NCBI RefSeq assembly: GCF_000260795.1
Contig: NZ_AJGU01000001.1
Location: 186,001-250,000, forward strand
From: Treponema sp. JC4
Lineage (GTDB): Bacteria > Spirochaetota > Spirochaetia > Treponematales > Treponemataceae
Direction of reading: 5' to 3'
Length of the DNA stretch: 64,000 bases
A program made the position numbers and the translations under genes. How positions within the stretch are numbered: the stretch's first letter is position 1; every line of letters starts with the position of its first letter. Shown here in pieces: positions 10,046-19,200 of this stretch. The notes beneath the pieces are model-generated. The model was not told where the DNA came from. It saw only the letters and a program-made list of their open reading frames with translations, and did not search any database.

Positions 10046-11746
10046 CTACTCGTACTTGTCCTGAATGACAAGTTTAATAAGCATGTCACTCTTAATTGAG
10101 ACACGCTTTCTCTGTTCTGCAAGTTCATTGCTGTCAAGACTGATTCGCGACTGTTCACAAATCATCTTTCCGTAATCAGAAAGGCTTGCCGGGCTTGAAG
10201 CTTCGCAGGCAAAAATTACATTACGCTTGTTGATAAAGTGGAAGTAGAACTGCTGGAACTCTTCGTTATCAGAAGGCAAAGCGTAAAGCATAATAATTCT
10301 CTTGAAATCGTGAATTCTTGCAATTTTCTTTACACAAGTCATCAGTTTTTCAGAGAATGAATGTTCTCCAATATCAGAAGTGATGATTTTTTCGGCAATT
10401 ACGAACAAATCTCCATCCTCTGGAGGCTCGCCTGCTGGTTCACAAAGTTCAATTTTACTGAAACCAACCGATTCAATAAGGATTTTTGTTTTCGAATCGA
10501 GGGCTAAGCGGTCTTTAGGCTGGAAGTGAACATCATCACGGCCGGCACCAGCTTCCTCACCACCGGAAGAAAAGAGATTAGCAAGCTCATCAGTTGAAAT
10601 TGCAGCGCTTGATGGTGCGCCTTCCTCTTTAGCTTCTTCAGCCTCAATCCCAACGCCGCTTACACTGTCAACGCGGGCTTTTTCTTCACCCATGATATCA
10701 GCAAGCATATCATCAACATTATCAGACATTTTATTTTCCTCCGTGTTTTCTGCATCATTTTCTTCTATGTTTATAGCGTTTTCAGTAACGTTTTCTTCAG
10801 TCGTTTCTGTTTCAACAGGAGCTTCTTCAGCACCCATTGCTGTCAGTTCTTCAGCAGAGGCTCCAATCTCTTCAATTGTATCAATTGCCTCGTTCTCAAC
10901 TGTGGCACTTTCAAGCTCATCTCCTGCTGCTTCAACTTCTTCATCAGCAGCTCCGATTTCAGAACTGAAAATATCATCATCTTCGAGGTCGTCTGCATCA
11001 GCCATAATAACTTCTGCTTCAGAATCTTCGCTTAAACTGTCTTCATAAAATTCAATCTTATTTTTCTGGGCAGGCGAAATCTTAATTCTAAGCTTATCAT
11101 CTCCGTCCAGCGATTTTTCATAAAGACAGCCATCATCTTTGATGTAAAAAAGATTGTTTCCTTCATCCACCCTGATATTACGGATAGAATCACAGCCTTC
11201 AAAAGCATCATCTGCAAGTTCGTAAAGCTTAGCAGGAAGTACAACCGTTTCCAGACCCTTGCAGTCAGCAAATGCTCTGGAGTGAATTTTTGCAACCGTG
11301 TTCGGAACTACTACCGATTTAATGGAAGAACAGCCTGCGCAGCAGTTTTCCGGCAGTTCCTGAATACCCGCTCTAAAAGGAATATCAGTCAGTGACGAAC
11401 AGTTGTAAAAAAGACCTTCCGGGAATTCTGTAACGACATTAGGCATAGAAACCTTAGTGAGATTAGAACATCCCGAAAACAAATATGGGGGCAGAACCTG
11501 TAAAGAAGGAGGCAGTTTTACGCTTTGGAGAGACTCAAGGTTCTCAAAAAGACAGTCAGGCAGTTCCTTTACCGAATCAGGAAGGGTGATGGAAGAAACA
11601 TTTGTTCCTGCAAAGGCTTCGTCCGCAATCTCCTTTGGTCCGTAAGGCACCTGTCCGTTGAATTCGCTGGAAGCAGAATCAATTCCAACCAGCACATTCA
11701 TGTCAGACGTAAAAAGCAAACCATTCTTTGATGTATAATCAGACAT
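10046..11746 (-). CDS. Cytoplasmic BspA-like LRR protein with acidic linker
   Basis: A 566-residue protein without a signal peptide. Residues about 30-185 form six or so LRR_5 repeats (I-x-L-P-x-x-V-x-x-L-P). About 235-400 is a very acidic low-complexity stretch (runs of E, D, A, T). The C-terminal 150 residues look like a globular alpha/beta domain that I do not recognise. Unlike the two surface LRR proteins nearby it appears to stay in the cytoplasm, so adhesion is unlikely; a scaffold or regulatory role is speculation. Its promoter is of the leaderless type (see 11753-11781) and it is divergent from ndk. Confidence 0.78.
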   Translation of the reverse strand: MSDYTSKNGLLFTSDMNVLVGIDSASSEFNGQVPYGPKEIADEAFAGTNVSSITLPDSVKELPDCLFENLESLQSVKLPPSLQVLPPYLFSGCSNLTKVSMPNVVTEFPEGLFYNCSSLTDIPFRAGIQELPENCCAGCSSIKSVVVPNTVAKIHSRAFADCKGLETVVLPAKLYELADDAFEGCDSIRNIRVDEGNNLFYIKDDGCLYEKSLDGDDKLRIKISPAQKNKIEFYEDSLSEDSEAEVIMADADDLEDDDIFSSEIGAADEEVEAAGDELESATVENEAIDTIEEIGASAEELTAMGAEEAPVETETTEENVTENAINIEENDAENTEENKMSDNVDDMLADIMGEEKARVDSVSGVGIEAEEAKEEGAPSSAAISTDELANLFSSGGEEAGAGRDDVHFQPKDRLALDSKTKILIESVGFSKIELCEPAGEPPEDGDLFVIAEKIITSDIGEHSFSEKLMTCVKKIARIHDFKRIIMLYALPSDNEEFQQFYFHFINKRNVIFACEASSPASLSDYGKMICEQSRISLDSNELAEQRKRVSIKSDMLIKLVIQDKYE

Positions 11747-11752
11747 AACAAT

Positions 11753-11781
11753 ATTTTAACACCCAATTTACAATATCGCAA
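11753..11781 (-). promoter_or_regulatory. Leaderless-type promoter of the LRR gene
   Basis: Minus strand TTGCGA (11776-11781), 17 bp, TAAAAT (11753-11758), then 6 nt to the ATG. There is no Shine-Dalgarno sequence. Confidence 0.6.
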
Positions 11782-11805
11782 TTAAATTCTAAAAAATATT
11801 AAATC

Positions 11806-11835
11806 TTGAAACACCCCTATTTTTTAGTTTATAAT
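11806..11835 (+). promoter_or_regulatory. ndk promoter, near-leaderless
   Basis: TTGAAA (11806-11811), 18 bp, TATAAT (11830-11835), then 9 nt to the ATG at 11845. The expected transcript start is about 3 nt before the start codon, leaving no room for a Shine-Dalgarno site. Confidence 0.72.
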
Positions 11836-11844
11836 ATTCGAATT

Positions 11845-12288
11845 ATGACAAGATGTTTTACAATGTTGAAGCCGGGTGTTGTTAACCGCCGGTTGGTTGG
11901 CGAAGTTATTTCTCGCCTTGAAAAAAAAGGATTTAAGCTCGTAGGTTTGAAAATGCTTCATCCTTCAAAGGAAATTGCAGAAGCACATTATGCAGAGCAC
12001 AAGGGAAAACCTTTCTATGATGGACTTGTAGAGTATGTTACTTCTGGTCCAGTTGTTGCAATGGTATGGCAGGCTGATAACTGTGTTGAATTGATCCGCA
12101 AATTCTGCGGTGCTACAAAACCTGAAGAAGCAATGCCAGGAACTATCCGTGGTGATTACTGTACACATACAGCACGCAATATCATCCACGCATCAGACAG
12201 TGATGCCAGCGCAGAACGCGAAATTAAGCTCTGGTTCAACGAGAACGAGATTTACGACTGGAACGACGCAGAGGCTGGGTGCTATTAG
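11845..12288 (+). CDS. ndk: Nucleoside diphosphate kinase
   Basis: A 147-residue enzyme that moves the gamma phosphate of ATP onto other nucleoside diphosphates. MTRCFTMLKPGVV and the active-site segment NIIHASDSDASAEREI with the phospho-accepting His are diagnostic, and the length fits the family. The ATG at 11845 is chosen because it starts the conserved domain and sits just downstream of the -10 box; a TTG further up (11806) is part of the -35 box. It is first of three plus-strand genes (ndk, gpsA, ffh) separated by hairpin repeats. Confidence 0.96.
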   Translation: MTRCFTMLKPGVVNRRLVGEVISRLEKKGFKLVGLKMLHPSKEIAEAHYAEHKGKPFYDGLVEYVTSGPVVAMVWQADNCVELIRKFCGATKPEEAMPGTIRGDYCTHTARNIIHASDSDASAEREIKLWFNENEIYDWNDAEAGCY

Positions 12289-12297
12289 CCGATAATG

Positions 12298-12398
12298 GAG
12301 GAAGCGTTAAAAACAAAGCTGCGACAGCGGGTTTGTTTAGCTTCATCCTTGAAAAATGGCTCAAGCGGCGAGACTAGCGAGCCGCAATTCAGGACAAA
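12298..12398 (+). repeat. Hairpin repeat copy 1 (ndk-gpsA gap)
   Basis: A long hairpin pairs GAAGC (12301) with GCTTC (12340-12344), extended outside by GGA/TCC. The inner core GCTGCGACAGCGGG forms a second small hairpin. A GCGGC/GCCGC-type stem follows near 12372-12395. Copy 2 at 13522-13607 has the same core and the same stems but different paired bases, so the structure, not the sequence, is kept. Confidence 0.75.
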
Positions 12399-12412
12399 AG
12401 AAGGCGATTGTA

Positions 12413-13519
12413 ATGAGTAAAAAATCTGTTGGAGTAATCGGCGGCGGTGCCTGGGGTACAGGATTAGCACAGGCTCTTGCACGCGGAAATCACAATGTTC
12501 AAATCTGGGCATTGGAACAGGATGTAGTAGATTCAATCAACAACGAGCACGAAAATAAACGTTTTCTTGCAGGCTACAAACTTTCCGAAAAACTTACTGC
12601 TACTACTAATATCATTGAAGCTGCGACTGGAAAAGATTTCCTCATCATTGCATCACCTTCTTTGTTTTTGGCAAGCACAATTAAAAAGATTGTCGATGTT
12701 CCTAATATCAAAAGCGGAAAGACAATCATCGCTTCATTAACAAAGGGCTTTGTTCCTACAGAAGACGGTCCTAAGTTAATTCTTGAAACAATGGAAGAAG
12801 TTCTTCCTGCCTGCTACAAGGGAAAAACCGTTTATGTTGCAGGGCCTAGCCATGCAGAGGAAGTTGCTATGGGTAAGCTTACAGGTCTTGTTTCAGCCTG
12901 TGCATATCCACGTAATTCTATTAAGGTTCGAGAACTTTTGCGTGTTCCTGGCCTTATGGTTTATTCAAGCTTTGATGTAATCGGAGTTCAGATTTGTGCT
13001 GCCGCTAAGAACGTTGTTGCCGTTGTTTACGGTGCAATGGACGCAATCGCAGAACATTCTGATACCTTTGGTGATAACACAGAAAGCCTTTTGATGGCTG
13101 CCGGCCTGAATGAAATTCAGATGCTTGGCTTTGCGATGGGAGCAACCCATGCAGAAACATTTACGTCTATTTCCGGTGTAGGAGACCTGGATGTAACCTG
13201 TAAAAGTAAATACGGCCGCAACCGCCGTTTTGGTCAGGATTTAATCAAAACTGACATGCTTTCAAAGTTCAAGGATATTGATGATTTGATAGCAAACGTT
13301 GCAAAAATCGGCTACCTTCCTGAAGGTGCCATTGCATGTAAGTACGTACACGAAATTGCAAAGAAGAAGGGCCTCAAGCTCATGATTTGTAACGGACTTT
13401 ACAGAATTTTGAACAAGGAAATTACCCCTGAAGACTTTATGAACGAGCTTTACAATCAGGGAAAAAAGATATACGTAAGACGAAAGAATACAAAGAAAAT
13501 TGTACCGGATAAGCGCTAA
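12413..13519 (+). CDS. gpsA: Glycerol-3-phosphate dehydrogenase [NAD(P)+]
   Basis: A 368-residue enzyme that reduces dihydroxyacetone phosphate to sn-glycerol 3-phosphate for phospholipid synthesis. The N-terminal NAD-binding motif GVIGGGAWGTGLA, the segment VYVAGPSHAEEVAMG and the C-terminal VSGVGDLDVTCKSKYGRNRRFG-type motif (here ISGVGDLDVTC then GRNRRFG) identify it. The ATG at 12413 begins exactly at the Rossmann fold, with a weak AAGG upstream; an earlier in-frame start at 12356 would place the N-terminus in the hairpin repeat. Between ndk and ffh, probably co-transcribed. Confidence 0.95.
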   Translation: MSKKSVGVIGGGAWGTGLAQALARGNHNVQIWALEQDVVDSINNEHENKRFLAGYKLSEKLTATTNIIEAATGKDFLIIASPSLFLASTIKKIVDVPNIKSGKTIIASLTKGFVPTEDGPKLILETMEEVLPACYKGKTVYVAGPSHAEEVAMGKLTGLVSACAYPRNSIKVRELLRVPGLMVYSSFDVIGVQICAAAKNVVAVVYGAMDAIAEHSDTFGDNTESLLMAAGLNEIQMLGFAMGATHAETFTSISGVGDLDVTCKSKYGRNRRFGQDLIKTDMLSKFKDIDDLIANVAKIGYLPEGAIACKYVHEIAKKKGLKLMICNGLYRILNKEITPEDFMNELYNQGKKIYVRRKNTKKIVPDKR

Positions 13520-13521
13520 AT

Positions 13522-13612
13522 CGAAGAACCGTTAAAAAACGAGCTGCGGCAGCGGGTCGTTTTAGGTTCATCGATAAAATCGCTCCGAGCGGAGTAATCC
13601 GCGAGTCAAAAA
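13522..13612 (+). repeat. Hairpin repeat copy 2 (gpsA-ffh gap)
   Basis: GAACC (13526-13530) pairs with GGTTC (13565-13569), extended by TCGA/TCGA. The inner core GCTGCGGCAGCGGG matches copy 1. A CTCCG/CGGAG stem follows (13583-13594). Differences from copy 1 are compensated on the opposite arm. Confidence 0.75.
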
Positions 13613-13634
13613 CTTTGTAATAAGGATTAAAAGT

Positions 13635-15068
13635 ATGTTAGAGAAACTTTCTGGCGCTTTTTCAAGCGTTGTTAAAACCCTTAGCGGTAAATCAACTATT
13701 ACAGAGAAGAATATTGAGGACACAGTTGAGCAGATTAAAATGGCTCTTCTTGAAGCCGATGTAAACCTTCGCGTTGTACGCCGCTTTGTTAATTCTACAA
13801 TCGAAGAAGCAAAGGGAGAAAAGGTTCTTAAAGCCGTAGATCCTGGCCAGCAGTTTGTAAAAATCATTTACGACAAAATTGTTGCCATGCTGGGTGACAC
13901 AAAGGTTGACCTTCACCTTAAGGGACCTGATACTCAGTCGGTTATCCTTATGCTTGGTTTGCAGGGTGCCGGTAAAACTACTGCTGCCCATAAACTTGCC
14001 GCAAAACTCCTTAAAGACGGAAGAAAGCCTCTCCTTGCTGCCTGTGACTTAGTTCGTCCAGCCGCTGTTGAACAGCTTTCTCAGCTTGGAGAAAAAATCG
14101 GAGTTCCGGTTTTCAAAGAAAATTCAAAAGATGCCGTTAAGAACGCAAAAGAAGCAATTGATTTTGCCCGCCGTAACGGAAACGATACAATCATCATCGA
14201 TACTGCTGGTCGTCTTCAGATTGATGAAGAGATGATGGCAGAGCTTGTAAAAATCAAGAAGGTAACCGGCCCGGTAGAGGTTCTTTTAGTTGCCGATGCA
14301 ATGACCGGTCAGAATGCTGTTGAAATTGCCAAGAGCTTTGACGAGCAGCTGGGACTTACCGGCGTTATCCTTACAAAGTTCGACTCAGATGCCCGCGGTG
14401 GTGCGGCACTTTCTCTTAAAACAATCACCGATAAGCCGATTTTGTTCGTTGGTACCGGTGAAAAAACAGAAGATTTTGAAGTTTTCCATCCTGAACGAAT
14501 TGCCAGCCGTATTCTTGGCATGGGTGATATCGTTTCCCTGGTTGAAAAAGCTCAGGAAACTGTTGATGAAGAAGCTGCCCTCAAAATGCAGAAAAAACTT
14601 CAGCGCAACGAGTTTACTTTGCAGGATATGCTTGAACAGTTCCAGCAGGTTAAAAAGATGGGCAGCATGAGTAAACTTCTGGAAATGCTTCCTGGTATGA
14701 ACGGAATTGACCCAAGCCAGCTTGATATGAGCGGCATGAAAAAGAATGAAGCTATAATTCAGAGTATGACTTACAAAGAGCGCCTGAATCATCTTATTAT
14801 TGGTCCAAGCCGCCGCAAGCGTATTGCCAAAGGTTCCGGAACCAGCGTTGCCGACGTAAACAAACTTATCAAACAGTTTGAAAAGACAAAGCTCATGATG
14901 AAAAAAGTAAGCCGTAACCGTGGCCTCCAGGGCAAAATGATGAATCAGCTTGGCTTAGACCCTTCTGCCATGATGGGTGGTGCAGGTGGAATGGGCGGTC
15001 TGGACATGAATGCCCTCAAGGGTATGGACATGAGTAAACTGCAGGCTATGGCTAGACGTTTTAGATAA
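13635..15068 (+). CDS. ffh: Signal recognition particle GTPase Ffh
   Basis: A 477-residue protein that binds signal peptides and 4.5S RNA and docks on FtsY to deliver membrane proteins. Residues 1-295 are the NG GTPase domain with GLQGAGKTTAAHKLA (P-loop), DTAGRLQID and TKFD. The methionine-rich M domain follows from about 320, with GPSRRKRIAKGSGTSVADVN and a Met/Gly-rich tail. AAGGA lies 8 nt before the ATG. The 4.5S RNA gene was not seen in the window. Confidence 0.97.
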   Translation: MLEKLSGAFSSVVKTLSGKSTITEKNIEDTVEQIKMALLEADVNLRVVRRFVNSTIEEAKGEKVLKAVDPGQQFVKIIYDKIVAMLGDTKVDLHLKGPDTQSVILMLGLQGAGKTTAAHKLAAKLLKDGRKPLLAACDLVRPAAVEQLSQLGEKIGVPVFKENSKDAVKNAKEAIDFARRNGNDTIIIDTAGRLQIDEEMMAELVKIKKVTGPVEVLLVADAMTGQNAVEIAKSFDEQLGLTGVILTKFDSDARGGAALSLKTITDKPILFVGTGEKTEDFEVFHPERIASRILGMGDIVSLVEKAQETVDEEAALKMQKKLQRNEFTLQDMLEQFQQVKKMGSMSKLLEMLPGMNGIDPSQLDMSGMKKNEAIIQSMTYKERLNHLIIGPSRRKRIAKGSGTSVADVNKLIKQFEKTKLMMKKVSRNRGLQGKMMNQLGLDPSAMMGGAGGMGGLDMNALKGMDMSKLQAMARRFR

Positions 15069-15152
15069 CGGGGCGTTGCGGGGTGTCCCCGCAGAGAGGG
15101 TAGCGTAAAAGCAACGCTTTGGAGCGTAGGGGGAGACTTCCCCCTCCTTTTT
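15066..15152 (+). repeat. GC-rich palindromic repeat A, doubles as ffh terminator
   Basis: Two hairpins, GCGGGG/CCCCGC (about 15074-15088) and GGGGGA/TTCCCC (about 15130-15145), flank a core that contains GGGTAGCG and GAGCG. The second hairpin runs into nine Ts and should terminate ffh transcription. The same layout is found in frame inside polA at 50397-50490, and the opening GGCGTTGC-GGGGT recurs at 16010. Confidence 0.7.
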
Positions 15153-15160
15153 TTTTTAAC

Positions 15161-15886
15161 CTAATTCACCCTAATCACGCTGGCGCTTCGGCCGTCGGCG
15201 GTGTAGATTTTTTCCGGGTTTGTGTTGTCCAGAATAGGGGTGAGACCCAGATAGTAGTTATAGTAATATGTGCCGCTTGTCAGGGGTAGTTCAAGTTCGT
15301 AAAGACCCGGCTGAATTTCTTCAAGCTGGTAAATCCATGGATCCCAGTTGGTGAAGGTGCCGGCAAGGTTGAGTTTTAGGCCGCTTTCGCCCTTATAAAT
15401 GAACTTTACGGTGTCGTTGGAAGTTGCCTCGGTTTCAATTTTTATCTGGCCAAGATTTTCGAGTTTAGAAAAGTACAAATTTACCTGATTGTCGTATTCC
15501 TTATTTGGATTCAGGGGGTCGGTTGTCCAAAGGCCGTCGATTACCAGACGGTATTTTAAGGTGTCAAAACGGTGCTGGCGCTGATAGCAGTAAAAAAGGT
15601 GCTTGCGGGTAGAGACGCCTTCGTCATCGGTGTTTGAAAGCACCTGAAATGGGTGAATTACCTGATAATTTTCAAAATCAAAGGCAATTCCCACCGAGCG
15701 GTTGTTGGTATTTGCCGTAAAAATGATGTAATCTTCCGTTACAATCGGTTCACCCGGTTTTTCAATATTGTGCAAAAGTGTATCAAGCTCAAAATTCTGA
15801 TAGTTTGCCGGAGCTGCCGCAAACCCCATTCCTGTGCAGAAAAATCCTGCCAGTGCCGACATCAAAACAAATTTTGTCATTTTCAT
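15161..15886 (-). CDS. Secreted protein with glycogen-binding-like (E-set) domains
   Basis: A 241-residue protein with an N-terminal signal peptide (VLMSALAGFFCTGMGFA). The C-terminal 85 residues read as an AMPK/CBM48-type early-set domain: LNLAGTFTNWDPWIYQL and then LTSGTYYYNYYLG. The middle part (YRLVIDGLWTTDPLNP) looks like a second related domain. This class usually binds alpha-glucans or acts as a structural module of glycosidases, but no catalytic domain is present. Start uncertain: ATG at 15886 or GTG at 15892; no Shine-Dalgarno sequence. A related treponemal protein family is likely, function unknown. Confidence 0.7.
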   Translation of the reverse strand: MKMTKFVLMSALAGFFCTGMGFAAAPANYQNFELDTLLHNIEKPGEPIVTEDYIIFTANTNNRSVGIAFDFENYQVIHPFQVLSNTDDEGVSTRKHLFYCYQRQHRFDTLKYRLVIDGLWTTDPLNPNKEYDNQVNLYFSKLENLGQIKIETEATSNDTVKFIYKGESGLKLNLAGTFTNWDPWIYQLEEIQPGLYELELPLTSGTYYYNYYLGLTPILDNTNPEKIYTADGRSASVIRVN

Positions 15887-16003
15887 ATTCACAATATCGG
15901 CAGGTGTCGCTGGAGATTTAGGAATTTTTGAGTGTTAACTAAAATATTATTATGTAGGATAAAATGGCGGAGCCGGGGGAGGCGTACTTATACTTTGGAA
16001 GAT

Positions 16004-16133
16004 AAAAAAGGGCGTTGCCGGGGTTCGTGGTTAGCGAAGCTTCAAAAGCGCGGCCGATGCCTCCACTCTAGTGTTAAGAGCCGCCAATGCGGAGCTAACC
16101 ACGGTTCCCGGCGAAAGCCCTTTTTTTCTTTTA
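16004..16133. repeat. Long imperfect inverted repeat (element C)
   Basis: The outer arms run from the A-rich GGGC at 16007 to the GCCC-T run near 16130. Pairing blocks are GGGC/GCCC, GCCGGG/CCCGGC and CGTGGTTAGC/GCTAACCACG, separated by small bulges. The interior has its own GCGGC-type pairs. A 7-T run on the plus strand and an A run on the minus strand mean it can end transcripts from either side. It fills most of the 15887-16248 gap; no gene is seen there. Confidence 0.7.
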
Positions 16134-16212
16134 TATATAAGTAACATTTTGTTAAAGTGCCCCTTAAAAAATTCCGTTAATTTACAAAGAAGAGTGGGGA
16201 AAAACAACTCTC

Positions 16213-16242
16213 TTGTAATATTGAAGTGTTGTGGGGTAAAAT
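16213..16242 (+). promoter_or_regulatory. Leaderless-type promoter of the TPR giant
   Basis: TTGTAA (16213-16218), 18 bp, TAAAAT (16237-16242), 6 nt, then ATG at 16249. Confidence 0.68.
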
Positions 16243-16248
16243 TACACT

Positions 16249-19200
16249 ATGCCAGGCTTGAGCCAACTTAAAAAGTTTAACAACGACATGCTTTCTCTGG
16301 GTAACGAAGTTACCGTCCGTGCTACTCGTGGCGAAAAGCCTGTAAAAGTCGAAATCCCGGCTACAATTCCCGATGTTGATGATTCAGAAGATTTTGTTAT
16401 CGGAATGCCGATGAACGAAATCGTAAAAGAAGAAGCTCCTGCTCCGGAGGATTTTTCTGATATTACCGGTATTGGCGCTCCTGCTGCTGAAACTTCAGGA
16501 GCTAACGATTCCGCTGAAACAAGTGCTTCTTCTGCCCCTGACATGTCTGACCTGCTTAATCTTGGAATGGGCATGGGTGGCGGTGATGATGCTGGCGAAG
16601 GCGGCGGAGATATGCCAGACCTTTCTATGTTTGAAGATGAACCGGAGCCAGAACCTGAGCCGGAACCAGAAGAAATCCCGATTTCAGATTTGGGTCTTGA
16701 TGCCCTTCTTGCGGGTGCCGGTTTTGACGAACCAGAACCTGAGCCGGAACCAGAACCTGATCCTGCTGCGATTGCAGAGAGATTTCCTGAACTTGCAGAA
16801 TTGGCAGGAAGCGGGGTGCAACCGGTTGAAGAAGAGCTTTCAGATTTACCTGATTTGAATTCAGACCTGGCCGAACTTGCTGATATTGGCGACCTTGATA
16901 TTCCAGGTATTGAAAAAGAAGCTACTCAAGAAGATGTTGAGGCTGCCGCTGAACGCCTTGATCTGGATAATTCTTTTGCAGATGATTCAGCCCTTCCTTC
17001 TATGGAAGAACTTACCGGAGAACCTGTAGAAGAGGCTGCAGAAGTACCTTCAGAATCTTTTGACTTTGATGCTGATAACCTTCCTTCTTTTGATGAAAAT
17101 ATAGAAGCAGATGCTTCCCCTGCTGAAGAAGTTGTGCCAGAAGCTGAACCTGAAACAGAAACTCCGGTCGAAGCAGAAGCTTCTCCTGCAGAAGATTTTT
17201 CTCTCGAAGATATTCCAGAACTTAATGAGCTCGGAATTATTGAAGCTCAACCAGAAGCAGCAAGTGAGGCAGAAGCTGAAGTTGTGCCAGAAGCTGCAGA
17301 AGAGCCTGAGACTGTTCCAGAAGCAAATCCGGCTGAGGAAGAAGAACTTGCTGGTCTTGAACCTCTGGACAGTATTGCTTCTCAGTTTGTTGATAACAAT
17401 AAAGAGTCTGCTCCAAAAGCCTTTGACGTTTCAGATCTTGATGATTTGAACCTTGATGATATTCCTGAAGTTGAAATAAAGTCTCCAAAACCAAAAGCTG
17501 CCCGCTCTGGTCTTTTTGGCGAAATGCCTGAAGATGATATGTTCGACGAGTTTGATTTGAGCGGCGGTTTTGATGATGATGAAGAAACAAATATTCATCC
17601 AGAAACTAAGTCTGACAAAAAAGATAATGGACCAAAACTCTTCGATAATACAGGTACTAATATAGAAGAAAGTGCTGAAGAAGCTGAAAGTCTTGATGAA
17701 ATTCCAGTTGAAGAAGTAAAACCGGCGCCTTCTGTAGAAGATATTAATTTTGATGAACTTAGCCTGGATGGCCTTGATATAGACGGCTTTGAGGATATGG
17801 GTGCACCTGCAGAAGCAGAAGAAGTTCCTGCGGAAACTGCTGAAGCTGAAGAAGTTCCAGTTGAAACAGCCCCAGAAGTTGCTGAAGAGCCTGCAGAAGA
17901 AGCTGAAATTACAGAGCCAGAAGTTGCAGAAGAACTTTCTGATGATGAGGCAATTGAAGAAACTCCTGTTGCAGAAGAAGGCGGAATATCAGCCGATGAT
18001 CTGAATCTTGATGATATGGACTTTGGTCCAACAGAGACTACCGGAGATGAAGCTTTTGAAACTCCTGTAGAGGAAGCGCCTGCAGCAGATGAATCAGATA
18101 CAACAGGTGAAGGACTTGATACCTCAGGTCTTGATGATTTGAATCTTGACGATATGGATTTTGGAACTGGCGAGGCAAGTGAAGCAAGTGAAGTTCCGAC
18201 AGAAGAAGCCCCAGCTGCAGAAACTGCTGAAGAGCCTGCGGAAGAAGTTCCGGCTGAAGAAACAGCCCTTTCCGCTGCTGACTTAAATCTGGACGACATG
18301 GATTTTTCTATGCCGGAGCCTGCAGAAACTGATGTAGAGGCAGAAGAAAATGTAGAAACTGCTGACGCTACTGATGCTGCAGAACCTTCAACATCAGACT
18401 TGTTTGATCTCAGCGATATGGACATGCCGTCTATGGACGACACCATTCCCGCTGAAGATACTTCTGCTGACATTTCTGCTGAAAGTCCATCCGAAGAAGC
18501 TGACATGTCAGCTGGTGACCTCAACCTTGATGATATGGATTTTGGAAGTCCTGATGTTGCTGCAACTTCACTTGAAGAAACTCCTTCAGATGCAGCAGAT
18601 TCCCCGGCAGTAGAAAGTGATATTTCTGCAGGCGACTTAAATCTTGATGATATGGACTTTGGTCTTCCTTCAGGCGATTCTGGCGAAGAACTTTCAATGC
18701 CAGATTATACCGACGCCGTTGCCGAAGAAGTTTCTGATAATGAAGATCTCAGTCTTGATTCTCTCAACTCCGGCATAGAAGAATCTGACGAACCTGTAGA
18801 AGCCTTTGATACTACCGGCATGGATGACATGGACTTTGGTATTTCAGATACCGACAGTCAGATCAGTGAAGATGACTTCCTTGGCGGCGGAGATGACGAT
18901 GACTTTGTAATTCCAGGATTCTCTGAAATCGCAGAAGAAAAAGAAGAGCCTGCTCCAAAAAGCAAAAAGACTCCTAAAAAAGAAGAACCTGAAGAATCAG
19001 AACTTGATCAGCCGGACTTTTCAGAAGCAATTCCTGGCGAAGAGCTTCCTCCAAATACCCTTTCAGATGCCCAGTACAAGGTCTTCCTCAAGAATTTCAG
19101 CGAATATCCGCTCAATGTACGTCTTGCCTTTGAAAACTTTATCGTTCAGGACGAATTTACAGAAGACGCTGAATTCGAAGTAATTGAAAAAATTATAAAC

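Noticed and set aside
11806-11844. Upstream TTG start extending ndk by 13 residues
   Set aside because: The TTG is the -35 box of the ndk promoter and the added residues are outside the conserved kinase.
15932-16144. 70-residue basic open frame
   Set aside because: It lies within the long inverted repeat C and has the composition of structured non-coding DNA.
17595-18524. 309-residue Ser/Ala-rich open frame on the minus strand
   Set aside because: It is the mirror of the acidic GAA/GAT-rich repeats of the TPR giant; low complexity and no start signal.
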